This document shows positions 59,715-64,000 of a stretch of 64,000 nt of DNA, piece after piece; position 1 is the first letter of the stretch, and the number at the start of each line of letters is the position of its first letter. Source of the DNA: Peptococcaceae bacterium. Its GTDB lineage: Bacteria; Bacillota; Desulfotomaculia; Desulfotomaculales; Desulfocucumaceae. Position numbers and translations under genes: made by a program. The notes below the pieces were generated by a model. The model had not been told where the DNA came from, did not search any database, and worked only from the letters and a program-made list of their open reading frames with translations. The stretch spans positions 62,001-126,000 of the forward strand of contig JAILZP010000004.1 in NCBI GenBank assembly GCA_023512435.1, written 5' to 3'.

Positions 59715-60578
59715 ATGGAACTTGATCCCGCGCTTCTGAAGGACATTGTGAAACGGGCGCTGAGGGAGGATATCGGGACCGGGGACATCACAACCGGGAG
59801 CATAGTGCCGGAGAATTACGTCACCATAGGCTTCATCAGGGCCAAGGAACCCGGCGTGGCGGCCGGCCTTGATGTGGCCGCCGAGGTTTTTCTTCAGTTG
59901 TGCCCGGATATTTCCTTTCAGCCAAGGGTGAGGGATGGAGACAGGGTGGCCGCCGGACAGCTGATGGCCATGGTGGAAGGGGACGCCAGGGCAATACTGA
60001 CCGGTGAACGGGTGGCCCTTAATTTTCTCCAGAGGATGTCCGGCATCGCCACCCGGACGGCCCGCCTGTCGGAACTCATAGCCGGCGAGAAGGCCAGGCT
60101 GGTGGATACCCGGAAGACCACTCCCGGCATCAGGCTGCTGGAAAAGTACGCGGTCAGGGTGGGCGGGGGCTTCAACCACAGATTCGGGCTGTACGACGCC
60201 GTTCTGATCAAGGACAACCATATCAAGGTGGCCGGAAGCATCGCCGGGGCCATTGCCAGGGCGAGATCAAAGGCGCCTTTCTCCATGAGCGTGGAGGTGG
60301 AGGTGGAAAGCCTGGAAGGGGTGGAGGAGGCCGTCCGGGCCGGCGCCGACATAATCATGCTGGACAATATGCCCCCGGAGGCAATGAAAAAGGCCGTGGA
60401 ACTGGTGGGCGGCAGGGCGCTGCTGGAGGCGTCCGGCGGCGTAAACGAAGAAACCATACTGGCCGTGGCCAAAACCGGCGTCGACTTCATCTCGGTGGGG
60501 AGCCTCACCCACTCGGTCAAAGCCCTGGACATAAGCCTGGATGTGGGTGAAATGAAGCCCCTGCCTATAAGGTTATAA
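59715..60578 (+). CDS. nadC: Nicotinate-nucleotide pyrophosphorylase (carboxylating)
   Basis: A 287-residue phosphoribosyltransferase turning quinolinate and PRPP into nicotinate mononucleotide. It shows REDIGTGDITTGSIV, ERVALNFLQRMSGIAT, DTRKTTPGIRLLEKYAVRVG, GGGFNHRFGLYDAVLIKDNH and IMLDNMPPE. It ends the nadABC group and follows nadB by 31 bases. Confidence 0.97.
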   Translation: MELDPALLKDIVKRALREDIGTGDITTGSIVPENYVTIGFIRAKEPGVAAGLDVAAEVFLQLCPDISFQPRVRDGDRVAAGQLMAMVEGDARAILTGERVALNFLQRMSGIATRTARLSELIAGEKARLVDTRKTTPGIRLLEKYAVRVGGGFNHRFGLYDAVLIKDNHIKVAGSIAGAIARARSKAPFSMSVEVEVESLEGVEEAVRAGADIIMLDNMPPEAMKKAVELVGGRALLEASGGVNEETILAVAKTGVDFISVGSLTHSVKALDISLDVGEMKPLPIRL

Positions 60579-60690
60579 GCTATAAGCAGTAAGCTATATG
60601 CTATAAAGAATTCTGCCCCCTGTAGCATAATGGACTAACCAATCAATAACCTGTACCAATAGCCTGAAGCTTAAAGCTTATATCCTTCAA
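60573..60690. repeat. ATAAGCTATAAGC-type repeat tract after nadC
   Basis: Units such as TTATAAGCTATAAGCAG, GTAAGCTATATGCTAT and GCTTAAAGCTTATAT. It starts at the last codons of nadC. Confidence 0.75.
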
Positions 60691-60714
60691 TGCAGCTATT
60701 TGGGAGGGATTCAA

Positions 60715-60920
60715 TTGAAGATCGCCATAATCGGCATGGGAGGAATAGGGGGTTATTTCGGGGGCAAGCTGGCCAGGGCCTATGTGCCTTCCGGCGCCCA
60801 CCAGGTGTACTTCGTGGCCAGGGGGGAACACCTGGCCAAAATCAAGGAATGGGCAGGGAACTGAGCGTGGACACCCTCCTCCACCGGGAGGTGTACGAAG
60901 CCCTGAAAGGCCGGAAATAG
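60715..60920 (+). pseudogene. panE: Ketopantoate reductase remnant (panE) with internal deletion
   Basis: TTG at 60715 after GGGAGG opens a frame MKIAIIGMGGIGGYFGGKLA continuing to a stop at 60864 (49 residues). This is the NADPH-binding N-terminus of ketopantoate reductase. From about 60857 another frame encodes GRELSVDTLLHREVYEALKG up to a stop at 60920, which resembles the C-terminal end of the same family. The roughly 240 residues between are missing and the two parts are out of frame. The product would be inactive. Confidence 0.75.
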
Positions 60921-60957
60921 TAGGTTCCTGTATGGAGTTTTCTAACTCCGCCCCATA

Positions 60958-60987
60958 TGTCAACCATGCATAAATGCGCGGTTGACA
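60958..60987 (+). promoter_or_regulatory. BirA operator upstream of birA
   Basis: TGTCAACC (60958-60965), exactly 14 bases, then GGTTGACA (60980-60987). This is the spacing and sequence style of BirA biotin operators, and the right half contains the -35 of the birA promoter. Confidence 0.85.
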
Positions 60988-61010
60988 AAAGAGCCGGCCG
61001 GTCGTAATAT
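60982..61010 (+). promoter_or_regulatory. birA promoter
   Basis: TTGACA (60982-60987), a 17-base spacer and TAATAT (61005-61010), 37 bases before the start. Confidence 0.8.
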
Positions 61011-61046
61011 GTATATGGGCATATTACCTTTAAATGGTGAGCAAGG

Positions 61047-62021
61047 TTGAAAAAAACAGACATCCTGGCCTTTTTAAAAGAATACCAGCCGAATTTCGTC
61101 TCCGGTGAAGAGATCTGCAGGAAAATGGGCGTGTCCAGGACCGCGGTCTGGAAGCACATCCGGGCCCTGCAGGGGGAGGGCTACCTCATCGACGCCGTGC
61201 CCAGGTGCGGGTACAGGCTGGTGGGGATTCCCGACCGCCTCTACGGGCAGGAAATAGCCCACGGGCTGGACACGGAATTTCTGGGCAGAACGGTGTATTA
61301 TTACGACAGCATCGATTCCACCAACCGGGAGGCCAGGTCCCTGGCTTCCGGGGGAGCTCCGCACGGCACTCTGGTGGTGGCCGAGGAGCAGACCGGCGGA
61401 AAGGGCAGGCAGGGAAAGGGATGGTTTTCTCCCCGGGGCACGGGCATCTGGTGCTCCCTGGTGCTGCGCCCGGGCATCGCACCCGCGGAAGCCTCTCCGG
61501 TGACTTTGCTTGCCGCCGTGGCCGCGGCCTCGGCGATGGAGAAAACGGCCGGGGTGTCGCCGGGCATAAAGTGGCCCAACGACATCCTGGCGGACGGCAG
61601 GAAGATCTGCGGCATCCTCACCGAAATGAGCGCCGAAATGGAGAGGGTAAACTTCCTTGTGGTGGGCACGGGCATAAACGTGAACATACCCCAGGAAAGT
61701 TTTCCCGCGGAGGTAAGGGACATAGCCACCTCCCTCCGGGCGGTAAAGGGCGGGGAGGTCTCCAGGGCGGCCCTTTTGAGGCAGTATCTCCGGGAGTTTG
61801 AACATTATTACCGGGTCTGGCTTGACACGGGCTTTGAACCGGTACTGGATGAATGGAAGAAAAGGTGCGTCACCCTGGACCGCCCTGTGCTGGTAAAAAG
61901 CGCAGGGGAGTCCTGGGAAGGATGGGCCGAGGATGTCGATCCCGGAGGGGCCCTCGTTCTTCGTTTGAAGGACGGCTCCCGGCGCCGTTTCCTGGCCGGG
62001 GAGGTGAGTCTCAGGATATAG
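61047..62021 (+). CDS. birA: Bifunctional biotin-protein ligase/biotin repressor
   Basis: A 324-residue BirA of the long, regulatory type. An N-terminal winged helix (about 5-60, RKMGVSRTAVWKHIRALQGE) binds DNA. The ligase domain (about 80-265) has YDSIDSTNREARSLASGG, the biotinyl-AMP loop GGKGRQGKGWFSP, IKWPNDILADGRKICGIL and VGTGINVN; an SH3-like C-domain follows. It attaches biotin to carboxylases and, as holo-repressor, should bind the two operators seen here, before its own gene and before bioY. It starts at TTG. Confidence 0.95.
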   Translation: MKKTDILAFLKEYQPNFVSGEEICRKMGVSRTAVWKHIRALQGEGYLIDAVPRCGYRLVGIPDRLYGQEIAHGLDTEFLGRTVYYYDSIDSTNREARSLASGGAPHGTLVVAEEQTGGKGRQGKGWFSPRGTGIWCSLVLRPGIAPAEASPVTLLAAVAAASAMEKTAGVSPGIKWPNDILADGRKICGILTEMSAEMERVNFLVVGTGINVNIPQESFPAEVRDIATSLRAVKGGEVSRAALLRQYLREFEHYYRVWLDTGFEPVLDEWKKRCVTLDRPVLVKSAGESWEGWAEDVDPGGALVLRLKDGSRRRFLAGEVSLRI

Positions 62022-62037
62022 GTTTTTTATCGGCACA

Positions 62038-62069
62038 TTGTTAACCGCAAAACACTCAACAGTTGACAA
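62038..62069 (+). promoter_or_regulatory. BirA operator upstream of bioY
   Basis: TTGTTAACC (62038-62046), exactly 14 bases, then AGTTGACAA (62061-62069). The left half matches the classic BirA half-site. Confidence 0.85.
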
Positions 62070-62091
62070 ATTGAAAGAGTATACGTATAGA
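62063..62091 (+). promoter_or_regulatory. bioY promoter
   Basis: TTGACA (62063-62068), a 17-base spacer and TATAGA (62086-62091), overlapping the BirA operator. Confidence 0.7.
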
Positions 62092-62106
62092 AAGGAGCAG
62101 TTGAAA

Positions 62107-62679
62107 ATGAACGGCAGCCAGCCGGTCAACCTGCGCATGACAGTCTACGCTTCATTATTCACCGCCCTGGTCATAGTAGGGGGGTATATCAGCTTTCCGG
62201 TGCCGTTCAGTCCGGTGCCGCTTGTTCTTTCGGACTTTTTTGTAATGCTCGCCGGACTTTTTCTGGGACCGGCCTGGGGATTAACCGCCATCGGGCTGTT
62301 TATCTTCCTGGGCGCCCTGGGGCTTCCGGTTTTCGCCGGGGGGAAGGCGGGTCTGGCCGTCCTTTTCGGGCCCACCGGGGGTTTTTTAGCCGGCTTTCTG
62401 GCCTGCGTTCTTGTGGTGGGACTGATCGCGGGCAAGGGAAGACCTTCGGTCATTAAAGACCTGGCGGCATTGATTGCGGGCAATGTTGTCCTGTACGCAC
62501 TGGGCGTGCCCTGGCTTAAAGCGGTATTGAACATAACCTGGGGGAAGGCGCTGGCCCTTGGGATGATTCCTTTCATGCCCGGGACGGCGGTGAAAATTAT
62601 CGCGGCGCTGGGACTGGCGCAGTTTCTCCGCCCCAGGTTCACTCAGATCATCAGCAGCCGTTCCGGCATGCGGGAGTGA
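62107..62679 (+). CDS. bioY: Biotin transporter substrate-binding subunit BioY
   Basis: A 190-residue S component of an ECF transporter, with about six helices. It shows MTVYASLFTALVIVGGYISF, PVPFSPVPLVLSDFFVMLAG and GLTAIGLFIFLGALGLPVFA, and the family text GPTGGFLAGFLA. It captures biotin at the membrane. ATG 62107 lies nine bases after AAAGGAG; the frame runs back to 62038 through the operator. The ATPase and transmembrane genes follow directly. Confidence 0.95.
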   Translation: MNGSQPVNLRMTVYASLFTALVIVGGYISFPVPFSPVPLVLSDFFVMLAGLFLGPAWGLTAIGLFIFLGALGLPVFAGGKAGLAVLFGPTGGFLAGFLACVLVVGLIAGKGRPSVIKDLAALIAGNVVLYALGVPWLKAVLNITWGKALALGMIPFMPGTAVKIIAALGLAQFLRPRFTQIISSRSGMRE

Positions 62680-62682
62680 ACG

Positions 62683-63429
62683 ATGATTATCCTGGAAACC
62701 CGGCATTTGACAAAAATCTTTCCGGACGGCACCGAGGCGGTCAAAGATATTAATTTATCGTTCCGGGAAGGGGAATTTGCGGTGATCGCGGGGGCCAACG
62801 GTTCGGGCAAGACTGTGCTGGTGAGGCATTTCAACGGACTGCTAATGCCCACCAGGGGGGAAGTGCTTTTGGAAGGGGAGCCCATAACCAAGAACCTTGT
62901 GCGGGCCAGAACGCAAGTGGGGATCATCTTCCAGGATTCCGACAGCCAGATAGTCGGCCAGACCGTTGCCGAGGATGTCGCCTTCGGTCCGGAAAACCTG
63001 GGCCTGTCCCCCGAAGAGGTTGCCGCCACGGTAAAAGAAACCCTTGAATCAGTGGGTTTGAGTCATCTGGCCAACCGGAGGCCCCATCTGCTTTCCGGCG
63101 GACAGAAGCGAAGGCTGGCCGTGGCGGGGGTTCTTGCCATGAAGCCCAGGATCATTGTATTTGACGAACCGTTTACCGGGCTGGATTATCCCGGCGTGGT
63201 CCAGGTGCTGAACCAGGTCCTTTCCCTTCACAGGAAGGGACATACCATAATCATGGTGACCCACGAACTGGAAAAGGTTCTGGCCCACGCCGACAGGCTC
63301 ATCGTCATGCACGGGGGCGAGGTGGCGGAGGACGGACCGCCGGGCGAGGTTTTGGGCAGGGTGGGTCGGTACGGGGTCAGGCAGCCGTACGGCAACAGGC
63401 CGGTGGAGACAATGACATGGATCAGTTGA
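62683..63429 (+). CDS. ECF transporter ATPase (BioM-type)
   Basis: A 248-residue ABC ATPase of the energy-coupling factor type. Motifs are Walker A GANGSGKTVLVRHF (about 37-50), the Q-loop FQDSDSQIVGQTV typical of CbiO/EcfA, the signature LSGGQKRRLAVAGVLAM, Walker B IIVFDEPFTGLD and the switch His in VTHELE. It starts three bases after bioY, so it probably powers biotin uptake (BioM). Its end overlaps the next gene. Confidence 0.94.
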   Translation: MIILETRHLTKIFPDGTEAVKDINLSFREGEFAVIAGANGSGKTVLVRHFNGLLMPTRGEVLLEGEPITKNLVRARTQVGIIFQDSDSQIVGQTVAEDVAFGPENLGLSPEEVAATVKETLESVGLSHLANRRPHLLSGGQKRRLAVAGVLAMKPRIIVFDEPFTGLDYPGVVQVLNQVLSLHRKGHTIIMVTHELEKVLAHADRLIVMHGGEVAEDGPPGEVLGRVGRYGVRQPYGNRPVETMTWIS

Positions 63430-64000
63430 ACGTTTTCCATTACATGCACAAAGATTCCGTTATTCATCGCATGGACTGCAGAATCAAGCTGGGGTGCATG
63501 GTGTTGCTGAGCGTCACCGCCAGTTTCGCTTCCACCTGGGCGGATTTCGGCATCCTGGCCGGTGTCTTTGCGGCCGCCCTCCTTGGATCAAAGCTGCCCG
63601 TTGCGGCACTGCTGAGGGAATTGAGATTTTTTGCCTTTCTGATCCTGCTTGTGTTTCTCGTCCACTCTTTCAGCGTGCCTGGACAGCCGGTTCAAAGCGT
63701 CCCGCTGCCGGGACTGACCGTGGAAGGAGTGACTTCGGGACTGACCTTCGCCGGGAAGCTCCTGCTGATTATCATTTTATGCGTCGTGCTTGCCGGGACC
63801 ACCCCCCTCTCGTTACTCGGAAAGGCCGTTGAGTGGTTCCTCCGCCCGGTTCCATTTATCCCCGAAGCCAGGGTGGCCACCATGATCAACCTGGTCTTCG
63901 TGCTGATCCCCCTGATTTTCAGCCAGGCCGGTGAAATACTGAACGCCCAAAAGGCCCGCTGCGTGGAGAGGAGGAAAAATCCGGTGAAGCGGATAATCTT
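63417..64000 (+). CDS. ECF transporter transmembrane subunit (BioN/EcfT), cut by window end
   Basis: At least 194 residues, still open at the window end. It starts at ATG 63417, overlapping the ATPase gene by 13 bases in another frame. The opening FHYMHKDSVIHRMDCRIKLG is typical of EcfT/CbiQ; hydrophobic segments follow. The coupling helix motif AQKARC (about 181-186), the first of the two Ala-Arg-Gly-type contacts with the ATPases, is visible. It completes the bioY-ATPase-T unit. Confidence 0.9.
   Translation, partial: MDQLNVFHYMHKDSVIHRMDCRIKLGCMVLLSVTASFASTWADFGILAGVFAAALLGSKLPVAALLRELRFFAFLILLVFLVHSFSVPGQPVQSVPLPGLTVEGVTSGLTFAGKLLLIIILCVVLAGTTPLSLLGKAVEWFLRPVPFIPEARVATMINLVFVLIPLIFSQAGEILNAQKARCVERRKNPVKRII

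Overview
The window comes from a GC-rich (by eye, mid-50s percent or higher), endospore-forming, anaerobic Gram-positive bacterium. The best guess is the Desulfotomaculum/Pelotomaculum side of the Peptococcaceae, but the species cannot be fixed from sequence alone. The guess rests on spoVT, yabP, yabQ, divIC, spoIIE, a spore photoproduct lyase, a GerAB-type permease, formate-tetrahydrofolate ligase, pyruvate phosphate dikinase, a 2-hydroxyacyl-CoA dehydratase pair and two sigma-54 activators. TTG and GTG starts are frequent. I found no rRNA, tRNA, CRISPR array, insertion sequence or prophage gene.

Layout. (1) 1-15.9 kb is the conserved chromosomal block glmU(partial)-prs-ctc-pth-mfd-prsA-spoVT-mazG-hup-rqcP-(SpoIID-like)-yabP-yabQ, with a reversed PRC-barrel gene and a PrsW-like membrane protein added. 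(2) 15.9-27.7 kb is an accessory block placed between yabQ and divIC, which lie close together in Bacillus. It holds a c-di-AMP riboswitch with a LysM/SleB hydrolase, a cysteine-rich mini-protein, a TauE/SafE-type exporter cluster with two CBS proteins, an NtrB/NtrC-like two-component system, and ppdK. (3) 27.9-37.5 kb returns to the conserved core: HTH-divIC-yabR-ppx-spoIIE-tilS-ftsH-ndk, plus an FlK-like thioesterase. (4) 37.7-46.1 kb is catabolic: fhs, a DUF134 protein, a sigma-54 PAS regulator, then a 2-hydroxyacyl-CoA dehydratase pair and an acyl-CoA ligase behind a sigma-54 promoter. (5) 46.2-54.1 kb holds an HD protein, folP-folB-folK, a nitrilase-family hydrolase, and, leftward, an amidohydrolase, splB, a small Cys protein and a second TauE. 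(6) 54.3-64 kb holds an orphan gerAB, panC-panD, nadA-nadB-nadC, a panE remnant, birA, and bioY with an ECF ATPase and transmembrane subunit that runs off the end.

Regulation visible in sequence: a sigma-G promoter for spoVT, a possible sigma-E promoter for yabP, a Spo0A-type box before spoIIE, two -24/-12 (sigma-54) promoters each near a sigma-54 activator, paired BirA operators overlapping the birA and bioY promoters, and many intrinsic terminators.

Most interesting points: the spore photoproduct lyase has Ala at the position of the usual hydrogen-donor Cys140 and an extra Cys76; an intergenic landscape of degenerate short-unit repeats has run into the 3' ends of several genes; an almost perfect inverted repeat covers the ribosome-binding site of the SpoIID-like gene; panE is reduced to its two ends; and the acyl-CoA ligase has an altered ATP-binding loop.
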